Part shown: positions 27,582 to 36,795 of the stretch, one piece after another
Position numbering within the stretch: the first letter of the stretch is position 1
Layout: every line of letters begins with the position of its first letter
Source of the DNA: Chloroflexota bacterium
GTDB taxonomy: Bacteria; Chloroflexota; Dehalococcoidia; Tepidiformales; Tepidiformaceae
Direction of reading: 5' to 3'
Assembly (NCBI GenBank): GCA_026710655.1
Contig: JAPOQN010000065.1
Coordinates: 107,321-171,320 of the forward strand
DNA length: 64,000 nt
The notes under the pieces: model-generated
What the model saw: only the letters and a program-made list of their open reading frames with translations
Told to the model about the DNA's origin: nothing
Database searches by the model: none
Position numbers and translations under genes: made by a program

Positions 27582-27959
27582 TCAGGCCGGTAACTGGAGC
27601 AGCTGGAGCGTGTTCCCGTCGGGGTCCGCGAAGGTCGCGACCCAGCCGCCCCAGCGCTCCTGCTCGGGCGAGCGCGAGAACGCCACGCCGCGGTCGACCA
27701 GGCGGCGGTAGGTGGCGGCGATGTCCGCCACCTTGAGGTGAACCATGATTCGAAGCGGGTCGCGGGCGGGGCCGTGCACCTCGTCGTGGGCGGCGACGCT
27801 GAGACGGAAACCGCCCCACTCGAAGTTCGCGAACGCCGGCTTCTCGCTGCGTGGCATCAGGCCGAGGACGTCGCGGTAGAAGGCGAGCATCTCCGGATAC
27901 CGGTCGGTCCAGATGATGACCCCGGCGACCCCTTCGATGTCCGCACCCTCGCCGGCCAC
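27582..27959 (-). CDS. VOC (glyoxalase/bleomycin-resistance) family protein
   Basis: A 125-residue single VOC domain: GVIIWTDRYPEMLAFYRDVLGLMP, FRLSVAAHDEVHG, HLKVADIAATYRRLVDRGV and the C-terminal GWVATFADPDGNTLQLLQ. Members are metal-dependent lyases, dioxygenases or antibiotic-binding proteins; the substrate is unknown. The GTG start is 4 bp after the stop of the metallo-hydrolase gene, so the two are co-transcribed. Confidence 0.88.
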   Translation of the reverse strand: MAGEGADIEGVAGVIIWTDRYPEMLAFYRDVLGLMPRSEKPAFANFEWGGFRLSVAAHDEVHGPARDPLRIMVHLKVADIAATYRRLVDRGVAFSRSPEQERWGGWVATFADPDGNTLQLLQLPA

Positions 27960-27963
27960 GGGG

Positions 27964-28806
27964 TCAGCCTACGGGCTGCCAGTCGCGGCCACCGTCGCCG
28001 GCGACGGCGTGGCCGAGCCCGGGGAAGGGGAAGTGGCCGCTGGCGATGAGCGCGCCTTCCTCCTCGATGCGGGCGAAGAGCGCCTTGCGGCTCGCCGTTG
28101 AGGACACCTTGTCGACATCGGCGCCGGGGCACCAGCCGTCCTCGCGCACCTGCACGGGCTGGTGGGCAGCATCGCCAATGAGGTAGGCGCGCTCGCCTCC
28201 GCTGGCGAGCACGAAGGAGACGTGTCCGGGCGTGTGGCCCGGGGTGGGGACCGTCACCAGCTCGCTCGTGACGGCGTGCTCGCCTTCGACGAGGTCGAGC
28301 AGGTCCGCCGACTCGATCGGTCCGAGGGAGTTGTCGTACTGGGCGGCGGCGCGTAGCTCGTCGCTGCCGGTCCAGTAGTCCCACTCGGCTTGCTGCACGA
28401 CGTGGCGGGCGTTGGGGAAGAGGGGTACGGCGGCGCCGTTCTCGTCGACGGTGTTCCAGCCGGTGTGGTCGAAGTGGAGGTGGGTGAACAGGACGATATC
28501 GACATCGCCGGGCTTCACGCCGGCGGCCTCCATCACGGAAGGGAGGGCGGTCTCCTCCTTGAGGGGCATAGGGGCGGGGCGGCCGCCGAGGCCGGTGTCG
28601 ACGAGGATGGTGTTGCCCTCGCTGACGACCAGCCAGGTACCGAGGTTGAGGGTCAGGTTGCCGTCGCCGTCGAGGAACTCGCCGTAGGGGGCCCATGCGT
28701 CGACGGGAACGTCGGGAAAGAACATCGATGGGGGCATGGCCGCCCAGCTGTCCTGGAGAGCGATGAGATCGGCGTTTCCGACCTGCGTGCGCTGGAACTG
28801 TCCCAT
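27964..28806 (-). CDS. Metallo-beta-lactamase fold hydrolase
   Basis: A 280-residue hydrolase. The metal site is THLHFDHTGWN (residues 108-118, HxHxDH). Further ligands are in VPTPGHTPGHVSF and LIGDAAHQP, with a C-terminal His in ASGHFPFPGLGH. This arrangement resembles lactonases such as AHL lactonase and other MBL hydrolases with two metals. No signal peptide is seen. AGGAGG lies before the ATG. It leads a two-gene operon with the VOC protein. Confidence 0.9.
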   Translation of the reverse strand: MGQFQRTQVGNADLIALQDSWAAMPPSMFFPDVPVDAWAPYGEFLDGDGNLTLNLGTWLVVSEGNTILVDTGLGGRPAPMPLKEETALPSVMEAAGVKPGDVDIVLFTHLHFDHTGWNTVDENGAAVPLFPNARHVVQQAEWDYWTGSDELRAAAQYDNSLGPIESADLLDLVEGEHAVTSELVTVPTPGHTPGHVSFVLASGGERAYLIGDAAHQPVQVREDGWCPGADVDKVSSTASRKALFARIEEEGALIASGHFPFPGLGHAVAGDGGRDWQPVG

Positions 28807-28890
28807 CGTGAACCTCCTGCCGCTCGGCTGCGGGCGCGGGCAGTATGTGACGGGGCGCGGGTTCGCGTCTATGGCCGGGGCGACGACCGC

Positions 28891-28896
28891 TAGAAT
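28891..28896 (+). promoter_or_regulatory. Putative leaderless -10 box of the Fe-S-like gene and hemLC
   Basis: TAGAAT ends six bases before the GTG at 28903. It would drive the overlapping genes through hemC. Confidence 0.45.
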
Positions 28897-28902
28897 GGCC
28901 CT

Positions 28903-29568
28903 GTGTACACCACGGCGACCGAGGCGATCGCGGCCCGGCGGGACTTCACGCTGGGGGAGGTAGCGGTGGCGTTTCGGGAGGGACGGGTGGAGCTTTCGGG
29001 GCCGTGTTCGGGGCCCGACGCCGTTGAGCTGGAGCCAACTGTCGAGGCGCTACGCGAGCATGTGCGCCTCGACGACGACGGTCGCTACCGTCCGCTGAGC
29101 GGGGCGCGGACGATGCCCGGTGGGTGGCGCGTTTCCCTGCCCGGCAACCTAACCGAAGCAGCAATAGAAGCCGTCTACCCCCAGGCGCTGCTCCACCAGG
29201 AACAGGCCGCCCAAGGGACGCTCCGAGTCGTGCCGTTCGATGAGGTGGTGGCGCGCCAGCTGGGCCGCTACCGGGTCGCGGGGGAGCTCGACGACGAAGG
29301 TCGGGAGCGAGCGCGGGACGTGCTCTGCGGTCGCTGCGTACGAACGCCCGTATGGGCGGACGCGACGGCATCCGAGGGTGCGATCCCCTGTCCGGAGCCG
29401 TGCAGCGTCATGGTCGCCCTCTGCCGGGAAGCAACGCTGTGGCAGAAGGAGCCACCTGAGCCGGCCGAATCTGATGCGTCGGTGGCCTTCGCCGACTTCC
29501 CAGAGCCGGGGAACGAGCTTCGCGAGGCATACCTGGCGCTCACGCCTGCCGGGGCCGGGCGTGGGTAA
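28903..29568 (+). CDS. Cysteine-rich protein, probably Fe-S (DR2241-like), upstream of hemL
   Basis: A 221-residue protein. The second half has MPGGWRVSLPGNL, AIEAVYPQALLHQ and VARQLGRYRVAGEL. The cysteine region VLCGRCVRTPVW...PCPEPCSVMVALCREATLW (about residues 140-190) could bind a 4Fe-4S cluster through CxxC and CxxxC pairs. It resembles, from memory, the DR2241-type domain found with CbiX-like chelatases of tetrapyrrole synthesis. That link fits its position: it overlaps hemL by 8 bp, and hemL overlaps hemC. The family assignment is tentative and the function unknown. Confidence 0.6.
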   Translation: MYTTATEAIAARRDFTLGEVAVAFREGRVELSGPCSGPDAVELEPTVEALREHVRLDDDGRYRPLSGARTMPGGWRVSLPGNLTEAAIEAVYPQALLHQEQAAQGTLRVVPFDEVVARQLGRYRVAGELDDEGRERARDVLCGRCVRTPVWADATASEGAIPCPEPCSVMVALCREATLWQKEPPEPAESDASVAFADFPEPGNELREAYLALTPAGAGRG

Positions 29569-30859
29569 CGCCGACCTGCGCGAGCAGGCGGGCGGGCTCT
29601 TCCCCGGGGGAGTGTCCAGCCCCGTGCGCTCGTTCCGGGCGGTCCCCGACGAACCCGTGCCGATCGCACGCGCTGAGGGCGCCCGGCTGTACGACATCGA
29701 GGGCCGGGAGTACATCGATTATGTCGCGGCGTACGGGCCGCTCATCCTCGGGCACGCGCACCCGGCGGTGGTGGCGGCGGTTGGGGAGGCGGCGGCAGGC
29801 GGCACGGCGTTCGGGGCGCTCTCGCCGGGGGAGGTGGCGCTGGGGACGCGCATCAGCGAGGCCACGGGGCTCGAACGACTGCGCTTCGTGAACTCGGGCA
29901 CGGAAGCGACGATGACCGCCATCCGGCTGGCGCGGGCAGCGACGGGACGGGACCTCGTGGTCAAGTTCGAGGGGTGCTACCACGGGCACAGCGACGGGCT
30001 GCTGGTGAAGGCGGGAAGCGGGGTCGCGACGCTGGGGCTGAGCGACTCGGCGGGGGTGCCGGAGTCGATCGCGGGGAGCACGGCCGTGCTTCCCTACAAC
30101 GACGCCGATGCGCTGGCGCAGTGGTTCGCGGCGCACGCCGAGGAAACAGCGGCTGTCATCGTCGAACCGGTGGCCGGGAACATGGGCGTCGTGCCGCCCG
30201 AGGACGCCTTCATGGAGGCGCTCCAAACCGTTCCCCGCGAGCACGGCGCGCTGCTGATCAACGACGAGATCATCACGGGATTCCGTCTGCGGTACGGGCT
30301 CAGCGGCCTGCTGCCGGAGGCGGACATCGTCTGCCTGGGGAAAGTCATCGGGGGCGGGCTGCCGGTGGGGGCGCTTGGCGGCCGAGCGGAGCTTATGTCG
30401 CAACTGGCGCCGGAGGGCCCTGTGTACCAGGCGGGCACGCTGAGCGGAAACCCGCTGGTCATGGCTGCCGGCACGGCGACGCTCGACGCGCTCCGCGATG
30501 GCCGGCCGTACCAGCGGGCCGAGGAGCTGGCACGGTACCTGCAGAACGGCCTGAACACGGCGGTGAGACGGTCGGAAGCGGACGCCTGCGTCGTACGGCG
30601 AGGCTCGCTGCTCTCGCTCTTCTTCCATACCGAACCGCCGCGGGACTACGCGGAGGCGTTGGAGTGCGACACGGCCACGTTCGCGCGTTTCCACGCGGCT
30701 ATGCTGGCGCGGGGCGTGATGCTGGCGCCGTCTCAGTACGAGGCGTGGTTCGTCTCGGCGGCGCACACGGAGGCGGACATCGACCAGACGGTGCGGGCCG
30801 CCGCCGAGGCGCTGCGCGAGGCGAGTCCGGGACCGGTCGCGAGCAGCGGCGGGCCGTGA
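29561..30859 (+). CDS. hemL: Glutamate-1-semialdehyde 2,1-aminomutase
   Basis: This PLP enzyme converts glutamate 1-semialdehyde to 5-aminolevulinate in the C5 pathway. It has 432 residues: LFPGGVSSPVRSF at the N terminus, FVNSGTEATMTAIRLAR (phosphate site), CYHGHSDGLLVKAGSG, LLINDEIITGFR (Asp for PLP) and CLGKVIGGGLPVGALGG with the Schiff-base lysine at about residue 260. GTG 29561 fits the family and overlaps the upstream gene by 8 bp. It overlaps hemC by 4 bp, so translation is coupled. Confidence 0.96.
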   Translation: MGNADLREQAGGLFPGGVSSPVRSFRAVPDEPVPIARAEGARLYDIEGREYIDYVAAYGPLILGHAHPAVVAAVGEAAAGGTAFGALSPGEVALGTRISEATGLERLRFVNSGTEATMTAIRLARAATGRDLVVKFEGCYHGHSDGLLVKAGSGVATLGLSDSAGVPESIAGSTAVLPYNDADALAQWFAAHAEETAAVIVEPVAGNMGVVPPEDAFMEALQTVPREHGALLINDEIITGFRLRYGLSGLLPEADIVCLGKVIGGGLPVGALGGRAELMSQLAPEGPVYQAGTLSGNPLVMAAGTATLDALRDGRPYQRAEELARYLQNGLNTAVRRSEADACVVRRGSLLSLFFHTEPPRDYAEALECDTATFARFHAAMLARGVMLAPSQYEAWFVSAAHTEADIDQTVRAAAEALREASPGPVASSGGP

Positions 30860-31755
30860 GCACGCTGCGCATCGGAACGCGCGCGAGCCGCCTCGCGCTC
30901 ATCCAGACCGAACTCGTGGCCGCCCGCCTGCGGAAGGCGTGGCCGGAGCTCGCGGTCGAGCCGGTCGAGATCACGACAGCCGGGGACCGCGACCGCACGA
31001 GCCCGCTGACCTCGGGGGAGGGCGCGGGGTGGTTCACCTCCGCGATCCAGGATGCGCTGCTGGCAGGGGAGGTGGACGTGGCGGTCCACAGCTACAAAGA
31101 CCTGCCGACGGCTCGCCCCGACGGGCTCGTCATCGCCGCGGTGCCCGAGCGCGCGGACCCACGGGACGCCCTGGTGTCGCGGGAAGGCGCCACGCTCGCA
31201 GGGCTGCCGGCGGGCGCGGTCGTCGGAACCAGCAGCCCGCGCCGGTCGGCGCAGACCCTCGCCGTCCGGCCCGACCTCGAACTGCGCCCCATCCGGGGCA
31301 ACGTGGACACCCGCCTGGAGAAGGTGGACTCGGGCGAGTACGACGCGGCGCTCTTTGCCATCGCGGGGCTGGAGCGGTTGGGGCTGGCGGACCGCGCGAG
31401 CCATCTGTTCGGGTTCGAGGAGATGCTACCCGCGCCGGCGCAGGGCGCGCTTGCGGTCGAGTGCCGGCGCGAGGACGTGGAGACGCAGCGCCTGCTTGCC
31501 GCTATCGACGACACCGACCTGCGGCGACGGGTCTCGGCCGAGCGGGCCTTCCTGGCGGCCCTCGAAGCGGGCTGCAGCTATCCCGCAGCCGCCTACGCGG
31601 AAAGCTTCGGCACGACGCTGAAGCTGCACGGACTGGTCGCGCCGGAAGGCGTCATCGTGCGCTCGAAGGTAGGAGGCCCGGTCAAGGCCGGGCCGGGGCT
31701 GGGACGGGCGCTGGCGCGCGAACTGCTGGAAATCGCGGAGCAGCGCGGAGTCTGA
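30856..31755 (+). CDS. hemC: Hydroxymethylbilane synthase (porphobilinogen deaminase)
   Basis: The enzyme joins four porphobilinogen units into hydroxymethylbilane. At 299 residues it shows LRIGTRASRLALIQTELV, HSYKDLPT, GTSSPRRSAQ, IRGNVDTRLEK and PAPAQGALAVECR. The dipyrromethane cofactor cysteine lies in EAGCSYPAAAYA (about residue 240). The GTG overlaps the hemL stop as GTGA. hemB, hemD and hemA are not in this window. The gene ends 3 bp from the converging thiolase gene. Confidence 0.97.
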   Translation: MSTLRIGTRASRLALIQTELVAARLRKAWPELAVEPVEITTAGDRDRTSPLTSGEGAGWFTSAIQDALLAGEVDVAVHSYKDLPTARPDGLVIAAVPERADPRDALVSREGATLAGLPAGAVVGTSSPRRSAQTLAVRPDLELRPIRGNVDTRLEKVDSGEYDAALFAIAGLERLGLADRASHLFGFEEMLPAPAQGALAVECRREDVETQRLLAAIDDTDLRRRVSAERAFLAALEAGCSYPAAAYAESFGTTLKLHGLVAPEGVIVRSKVGGPVKAGPGLGRALARELLEIAEQRGV

Positions 31756-31758
31756 CCC

Positions 31759-32937
31759 CTAGCCGACGCGCACGATGATCGCGTCGCCCTGACCGCCGCC
31801 GCCACAAAGGGAGGCCGCGCCAAGTCCGCCGCCGCGCCGCCGCAGCTCGTTCAGGAGCGTCACCATGAGCCGGGCGCCGGTCGCCCCGAGGGGGTGGCCG
31901 AGCGCGACCGCGCCGCCGTTCGGGTTCACGCACTCAGGGTCGAGATCGAGCATGCGCGCGGACCAGAGGGCGACGGAGGCGAACGCCTCATTGATCTCGA
32001 CGACATCGAGGTCGGACGCCTTCAGGCCGGCGCGGTCGAGAGCGGCATTGATGGCCTGCGCGGGGCGCTCGTGCAGGGTGGCGTCGGGGCCGGCGATCTG
32101 GCCGTAGGAGACGACCTCGGCGATGGGGTCGGCGCCGAGGTCGGCGGCAGCCTTCTCGCTGGCAACGATGACGGCGGCGCCGCCGTCGCTGATCTGGGAG
32201 GCATTCCCGGGCGTGGTCGTGCCTTCCGGCGTGAAAACGGGCCGGAGGGCTCCGAGCGACGCAGCGGTGACGGTGTCGCGGATTCCCTCGTCGTGCTCGA
32301 CCCGCACGGTCTCGCCGCGGCGGGCGGGCACGTCGAGCGGGACGATCTCGCTGGCGAAGTGGCCGCTATCCCGAGCGGAGGCGGCGCGCTGGTGGCTGGC
32401 CGCCGACCACTCGTCCTGCTCCTCGCGAAAGATGCCGAGTTCCTCGTTCTTGGCATCGGCGGACTCGCCCATGGAGCACTCGTCGAAGGCGCACCAGAGT
32501 CCGTCGTGCTGCATCGCATCGACGAGCGGGCTGTGGCCGAGGCGGCCGCCCCAGCGGGCGTCGGGGAGGAGGTAGGGAGCGTTGGTCATCGACTCCATGC
32601 CGCCCGCGACGATGACATTGGATTCGTCCAGGCGGATGGAACGGTCCGCCATGGCGATGGCGGTGAGCCCGGAGAGGCATACCTTGTTGATGGTCGTGGC
32701 GGGGACGGTCATGGGGATGCCGGCGGCACTGGCGGCCTGCCGGGCCGTGATCTGGCCGGCGCCAGCCTGCACGACGTGCCCGAAGATGACCTCGTCGACG
32801 GCGTCAGGAGGCACGGAGACGGAGTCGAGGGCGCCGCCGATGGCGGCCGAGCCGAGCTCCGTCGCCTGGAGGGGCTTCAGCCCCCCGCCGAAGCGTCCGA
32901 TGGGCGTTCGCGCCAGACCAACGATGACCGACTTCAT
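31759..32937 (-). CDS. Acetyl-CoA C-acetyltransferase (thiolase)
   Basis: A 392-residue thiolase that condenses or cleaves acetyl-CoA units. The acyl-binding Cys is in NKVCLSGLTAIAMA (about residue 88), GGMESMTNAPY follows, and the catalytic His is in GGAVALGHPLGATGARL. The second Cys is in LCGGGGQGDAIIV. The biosynthetic (AtoB/PhaA-like) and degradative forms cannot be told apart here. AGGAGAG precedes the ATG and TACAGT (complement 32959-32964) is a possible -10. It diverges from an SDR gene, with which it may share a metabolic context. Confidence 0.94.
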   Translation of the reverse strand: MKSVIVGLARTPIGRFGGGLKPLQATELGSAAIGGALDSVSVPPDAVDEVIFGHVVQAGAGQITARQAASAAGIPMTVPATTINKVCLSGLTAIAMADRSIRLDESNVIVAGGMESMTNAPYLLPDARWGGRLGHSPLVDAMQHDGLWCAFDECSMGESADAKNEELGIFREEQDEWSAASHQRAASARDSGHFASEIVPLDVPARRGETVRVEHDEGIRDTVTAASLGALRPVFTPEGTTTPGNASQISDGGAAVIVASEKAAADLGADPIAEVVSYGQIAGPDATLHERPAQAINAALDRAGLKASDLDVVEINEAFASVALWSARMLDLDPECVNPNGGAVALGHPLGATGARLMVTLLNELRRRGGGLGAASLCGGGGQGDAIIVRVG

Positions 32938-33010
32938 GGCATCTCTCCTGTTGCCCTGACTGTACCGCGCCGCAGGCGATCGCGTGATGGCACAGGCGGG
33001 AGCGGGGCGG

Positions 33011-33016
33011 TAGGGT
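33011..33016 (+). promoter_or_regulatory. Putative leaderless -10 box of the SDR gene
   Basis: TAGGGT ends seven bases before the ATG at 33024, with no ribosome site visible. Confidence 0.35.
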
Positions 33017-33023
33017 TCGCGCC

Positions 33024-33773
33024 ATGAGTCCGGTAGCGATCGTCACGGGGGCTGGTTCAGGGATCGGGCGAGCGGTGTCGCTCGCCTTCCTGCGGGAGGG
33101 GTACTCGGTGGCGCTGGCGGGGCGACGGGCGCAGACGCTGCGCTCCACGATCGCCGAGGCGGGGGCGGACGGAGAGCGCGCCATCGCGGTCACGACGGAC
33201 GTGCGCGAGCCGGCTTCCGTGAAGGAACTGTTCGACTGGACGGTCGAGCGCTTCGGGCGGCTCGACGTGTTGTTCAACAACGCCGGTATCGGGGCGCCGC
33301 CACGCCCGCTCGAGGAGCTGACGTTCGAGCAGTGGCAGGCGGTGGTCGAGACGAACCTGACGGGCGCATTCCTCTGCACGCAGGAGGCGTTCCGGGTGAT
33401 GAAGGCGCAGGACCCGCAGGGCGGGCGCATCATCAACAACGGCTCCATCTCGGCGACGACGCCGCGGCCGAACTCCGCGCCCTACACGTCGACGAAGCAC
33501 GCCATCACCGGCCTCACGAAGGCGACGGCACTGGACGGGCGCGAGTTCGACATCGCCTGCGGGCAGATCGACATCGGGAACGCGACCTCGCCGATGACGG
33601 CGAAGATGGAGCGGGGCATGCCGCAGCCCGACGGGAGCGTTCGGCCGGAGCCGACGATGGACGTGGAGAACGTGGCGAAGGCGGTGCTCTACATGGCCAG
33701 CCTGCCCCTCGACGCGAACGTGCTGACGCTGACGGTGATGGCCACGAAGATGCCGTTCGTGGGGCGTGGTTGA
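33024..33773 (+). CDS. Short-chain dehydrogenase/reductase
   Basis: A 249-residue classical SDR. The cofactor motif is [15 protein letters not shown] (residues 8-22) with an Arg-containing segment ([10 protein letters not shown]) that suggests NADP. It has [10 protein letters not shown] (NAG motif) and the Ser-Tyr-Lys catalytic set in [22 protein letters not shown]. The substrate is unknown. A DUF3574 lipoprotein gene overlaps its stop codon. Confidence 0.93.
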   Translation: MSPVAIVTGAGSGIGRAVSLAFLREGYSVALAGRRAQTLRSTIAEAGADGERAIAVTTDVREPASVKELFDWTVERFGRLDVLFNNAGIGAPPRPLEELTFEQWQAVVETNLTGAFLCTQEAFRVMKAQDPQGGRIINNGSISATTPRPNSAPYTSTKHAITGLTKATALDGREFDIACGQIDIGNATSPMTAKMERGMPQPDGSVRPEPTMDVENVAKAVLYMASLPLDANVLTLTVMATKMPFVGRG

Positions 33774-34203
33774 AGGCGTGAGGGCTCCTGGCATCGCTCT
33801 TGTCGTGCTGGGGATCGCGGCCGTGGCGCTGGTGGGCTGCGACGAGTGGGGCGGGGGCAAGGCGTGTCCAGAGGGGACAGAGAAGTGGACGGAGTACCAG
33901 CTCTTCTTCGGGCTGAGCCAGGGCGACGGGGGGGCAATCTCGGAGGAGGCGTGGCGGGAGTTCCTGGCTGACACGGTCACGCCGCGGTTCCCGGACGGGC
34001 TGACGGTGCTCTCGGGGAACGGGCAGTGGCGCGACTCCAGCGGGGAGGTGCTGCGCGAGGGAAGCAAGCTCGTCATCATTTACGCGCCGCCCGGGGACGA
34101 GGGGCGACGCGCCATCGACGAGATCTCGGAGGAGTACGAGCGGCGCTTCGACCAGGAGAGCGTCTTGCGCGTGATCGGTAGCGCCTGCGTCTCCTTCTCC
34201 TGA
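33766..34203 (+). CDS. DUF3574 domain lipoprotein
   Basis: A 145-residue protein with an N-terminal hydrophobic span ending in the lipobox ALVGC, so a lipid-anchored exported protein. The mature part matches DUF3574: [51 protein letters not shown] and [19 protein letters not shown]. Its function is unknown. GTG 33766 overlaps the SDR stop; GTG 33778 would remove four residues and still leave the signal peptide. Confidence 0.85.
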   Translation: MVEGVRAPGIALVVLGIAAVALVGCDEWGGGKACPEGTEKWTEYQLFFGLSQGDGGAISEEAWREFLADTVTPRFPDGLTVLSGNGQWRDSSGEVLREGSKLVIIYAPPGDEGRRAIDEISEEYERRFDQESVLRVIGSACVSFS

Positions 34204-34220
34204 GCGAAGCCCGGAGCCGG

Positions 34221-34226
34221 TACGCT
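34221..34226 (+). promoter_or_regulatory. Possible -10 box of priA
   Basis: TACGCT ends nine bases before the GTG at 34236. The spacing is a little longer than in the other leaderless candidates; GGAG lies between box and start. Confidence 0.3.
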
Positions 34227-34235
34227 ACCGGAGCC

Positions 34236-36710
34236 GTGTCGAGCGACCCGCGTCCCGCCGATTCCGAGCAGTTCCCGCTGGTTGAGCGCGCCTTCGTCGA
34301 GGTCGCGGTGAACAGCGGACAACCGGCGCGCTACCCCTTCACCTATGCCCGCCCGGAAGGGACGGAGGTACGGCTGGGTCAGGCGGTGTTCGCGCCCTTC
34401 GGGAGCCGCGTGCTGCAGGGCATCGTGCTGGGCGAGACGGACACGCCGCCTGAGCAGCAGGCGCGTCCGATCGAGGCGGTGGCCGACCCGCAGCCGGTGC
34501 TCGATGGGCCCCACCGGGCGCTGGCCCGGTGGCTCAGCGAGCAGTACCTGGCGCCGCTGTGGGAGTGCGTCACGACGTGCCTGCCTTCGGGGTACGGCCA
34601 GCGCTCGGTGACCAACGTCTCGCCGGTGGACGTGCCCCTCCTCCTGCCCGTCGACCCCACCGACCAGCGCGTGCTCCAGTACCTCGCGGAGAACGGCCAA
34701 ACGGCGCTCGACACGCTGCGCGAGGCGCTGGGACAGGTGCCGATGGACCTGCTCAAGCGACTGCAGACGAGCGGTCACCTGACGGTCGCGCAGGGACTGG
34801 CGCGGCCGGCGGGACGCCCGCGCATGGAGCGTCGGGTGGCGCTGGCGGCGGAGCCCGAGTTCGCGCGGCGGCACGCACGCGAACTGGCCGAGCGGTCCTC
34901 GCGGTCGGTGGCGGCGCGCATCCTCGAACGGTTGGCGGAAGCGCGGGACACGACGCTCACAGAGATACGCGAACTGGGGGCGCAGCGAAGGCACCTCGAC
35001 GACCTGGCGGAGGAGGGGTGGCTGCGGGAATACGAGGCGCGCGTCGAGCGGGACCCCATCCCCGAACGGCTGGAGGAAGCGCTCCCGCCGGCGACACTCA
35101 CGGCGGAGCAGGGGGAGGTGGTCGAGGCCATCACCGGGGCGCCGGGCGAGTACCTGGTGCACGGCGTCACGGGATCGGGGAAGACGGAGGTGTACCTCGA
35201 GCTGGCGCGGCGGACGCTGGCGGCGGGGCGTGGGGTGGTCGTGCTCGTACCCGAGATCTCGCTGACGCCGCAGGCGATCCGGCGCTACGGGGAGCAGTTC
35301 CCGGCGCAAGTCGCCGTGCTGCACTCCAGCCTCAGCACGGGGGAGCTGTACGACCAGTGGTACCGCATCCAGCGGGGAGAGGCGCGGCTGGTGGTGGGTT
35401 CGCGCAGCGCCGTCTTCGCACCGGTGGCGGACCTCGGGCTGGTGGTGCTCGACGAGGAGCACGAATGGACCTACAAGCAGGTCGACCCGCAGCCCCGCTA
35501 CCACACCCGCGACGCCGCCGCCGAGCTGTGCCGCCTGACCCGCGCAACGCTCGTGCTCGGCAGCGCAACGCCGGACGTGACCACGTACCACCGCTCGGAA
35601 GTGGGCGCCCTGACGCGTCTCGACCTGCCCTCGCGGGTGATGGGGATGGAGGGGGGCGAGACGCAGACCGTGCCGCTCCCGGACGTGCGGGTGGTGGACA
35701 TGCGGGAGGAGCTGAAGTCGGGAAACCGGGGCGTCTTCAGCGTGCCTCTGCAGAACGCGTTGCGGCGGGCGCTGGAGGAAGAGGAGCAGTCGATCCTGTT
35801 CGTGAACCGGCGGGGGGCGGCGCGCTTCCTGTTATGTCGTGCGTGTGGCCACCTTCCCACCTGCCCTTCCTGCGCGCTGGCGATGGGCCTGGACACGCGC
35901 GACCCGCTCCACCCGCACATCTTCTGCCACCACTGCGGGCGCAGCCGCACGCAGGAGACGACCTGCCCCGAGTGCGGCAGCGCCCGCTACCGGCCGTTCG
36001 GCGTGGGGACGCAGCGCATCGAGGAGGCGGCGAAGCGCGCCTTCCCGGGGGCGCGGGTGGCTCGCTGGGACAGCGACGCCGCCAGCGGCAAGGGGAGCCA
36101 CGAGCGCATCCTGCAGTCACTGGAAGCGCGCGAGATCGACGTGCTGGTGGGCACGCAGATGCTGGCGAAGGGGCTCGACTTGCCAGCCATGACGGTCGTG
36201 GGGGTGGTCGACGCGGACGTGGGCCTGAGCCTGCCGGACTACGTCGCGCACGAGCGCACGTTCCAGTTGTTGAGCCAGGTGGCGGGGCGCGCGGGGCGGC
36301 GGGAGCGGCGGGGGGAGGTCTACATCCAGACGTACGAGCCGGACGCCCCACCCATCCGGGCCGCCGCCGAGCACGACTACGCCGGCTTCTTCGGCAACGA
36401 AGCGCAGCACCGGCGGCGCGCCGGCTCCCCGCCGTTCGCGCGGCTGGCGCGGCTCACCTACCGGCACGCGAACCAGGAGCGGGGTCTGGAGCACGCCTCG
36501 CAGGTGTCGGCGGAACTGCGCACGCGGCGAGACGCCGCCGGCTGGCCCGACCCCGACGTGCTCGGCCCGACCCCCGCCTACGTGCGCCGTCTGCGGGGGG
36601 ACTACCGCTGGCACATCCTGCTGAGGGGCCGCGACCCGCGGGCGCTGCTCGACCAGGTCACGCTGGGGCGGCGCTGGAGCGTGGACATCGATCCGGTGAG
36701 CCTTCTCTAA
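34236..36710 (+). CDS. priA: Primosomal protein N' (replication restart helicase)
   Basis: PriA recognises stalled forks and reloads the replicative helicase. At 824 residues it has an N-terminal 3'-end-binding domain and a winged helix. The helicase domain carries Walker A GVTGSGKTEVYLEL (about residue 308) and the DEEH box in VVLDEEHEWTYKQ. The zinc-binding insert C..CGHLPTCPSC....FCHHCG....CPECGS has all eight cysteines. The C-terminal helicase half contains GTQMLAKGLDLP and QVAGRAGRR. The intact Walker and DEEH motifs suggest an active ATPase, unlike the degenerate PriA of mycobacteria. Confidence 0.97.
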   Translation: MSSDPRPADSEQFPLVERAFVEVAVNSGQPARYPFTYARPEGTEVRLGQAVFAPFGSRVLQGIVLGETDTPPEQQARPIEAVADPQPVLDGPHRALARWLSEQYLAPLWECVTTCLPSGYGQRSVTNVSPVDVPLLLPVDPTDQRVLQYLAENGQTALDTLREALGQVPMDLLKRLQTSGHLTVAQGLARPAGRPRMERRVALAAEPEFARRHARELAERSSRSVAARILERLAEARDTTLTEIRELGAQRRHLDDLAEEGWLREYEARVERDPIPERLEEALPPATLTAEQGEVVEAITGAPGEYLVHGVTGSGKTEVYLELARRTLAAGRGVVVLVPEISLTPQAIRRYGEQFPAQVAVLHSSLSTGELYDQWYRIQRGEARLVVGSRSAVFAPVADLGLVVLDEEHEWTYKQVDPQPRYHTRDAAAELCRLTRATLVLGSATPDVTTYHRSEVGALTRLDLPSRVMGMEGGETQTVPLPDVRVVDMREELKSGNRGVFSVPLQNALRRALEEEEQSILFVNRRGAARFLLCRACGHLPTCPSCALAMGLDTRDPLHPHIFCHHCGRSRTQETTCPECGSARYRPFGVGTQRIEEAAKRAFPGARVARWDSDAASGKGSHERILQSLEAREIDVLVGTQMLAKGLDLPAMTVVGVVDADVGLSLPDYVAHERTFQLLSQVAGRAGRRERRGEVYIQTYEPDAPPIRAAAEHDYAGFFGNEAQHRRRAGSPPFARLARLTYRHANQERGLEHASQVSAELRTRRDAAGWPDPDVLGPTPAYVRRLRGDYRWHILLRGRDPRALLDQVTLGRRWSVDIDPVSLL

Positions 36711-36744
36711 ACCTTACCTTTCCCTATTGTGTTGACGTGGGCTC

Positions 36745-36753
36745 TGCTATCCT
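36745..36753 (+). promoter_or_regulatory. Extended -10 promoter of the fab genes
   Basis: TGC-TATCCT is an extended -10 element 43 bp before the fabD ATG. TTGACG at 36732-36737 is only 10 bp away and so cannot be its -35 partner. Confidence 0.45.
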
Positions 36754-36762
36754 CGGGCCTGC

Positions 36763-36786
36763 CCCCGCACGGAATCGTGAGCGGGG
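36763..36786 (+). promoter_or_regulatory. Hairpin in the fabD leader
   Basis: CCCCG-CACG-GAAT-CGTG-AG-CGGGG folds into a 9-bp GC-rich stem with a GAAT loop and a 2-base bulge. It lies just after the predicted transcript start and directly before GGCGAGGATTC-ATG. It could modulate ribosome access or bind a repressor; no T-run follows. Confidence 0.4.
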
Positions 36787-36795
36787 CGAGGATTC

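Noticed and set aside
36732..36753. TTGACG with TATCCT as a full fabD promoter
   Set aside because: The spacing is only 10 bp; only the extended -10 reading is kept.
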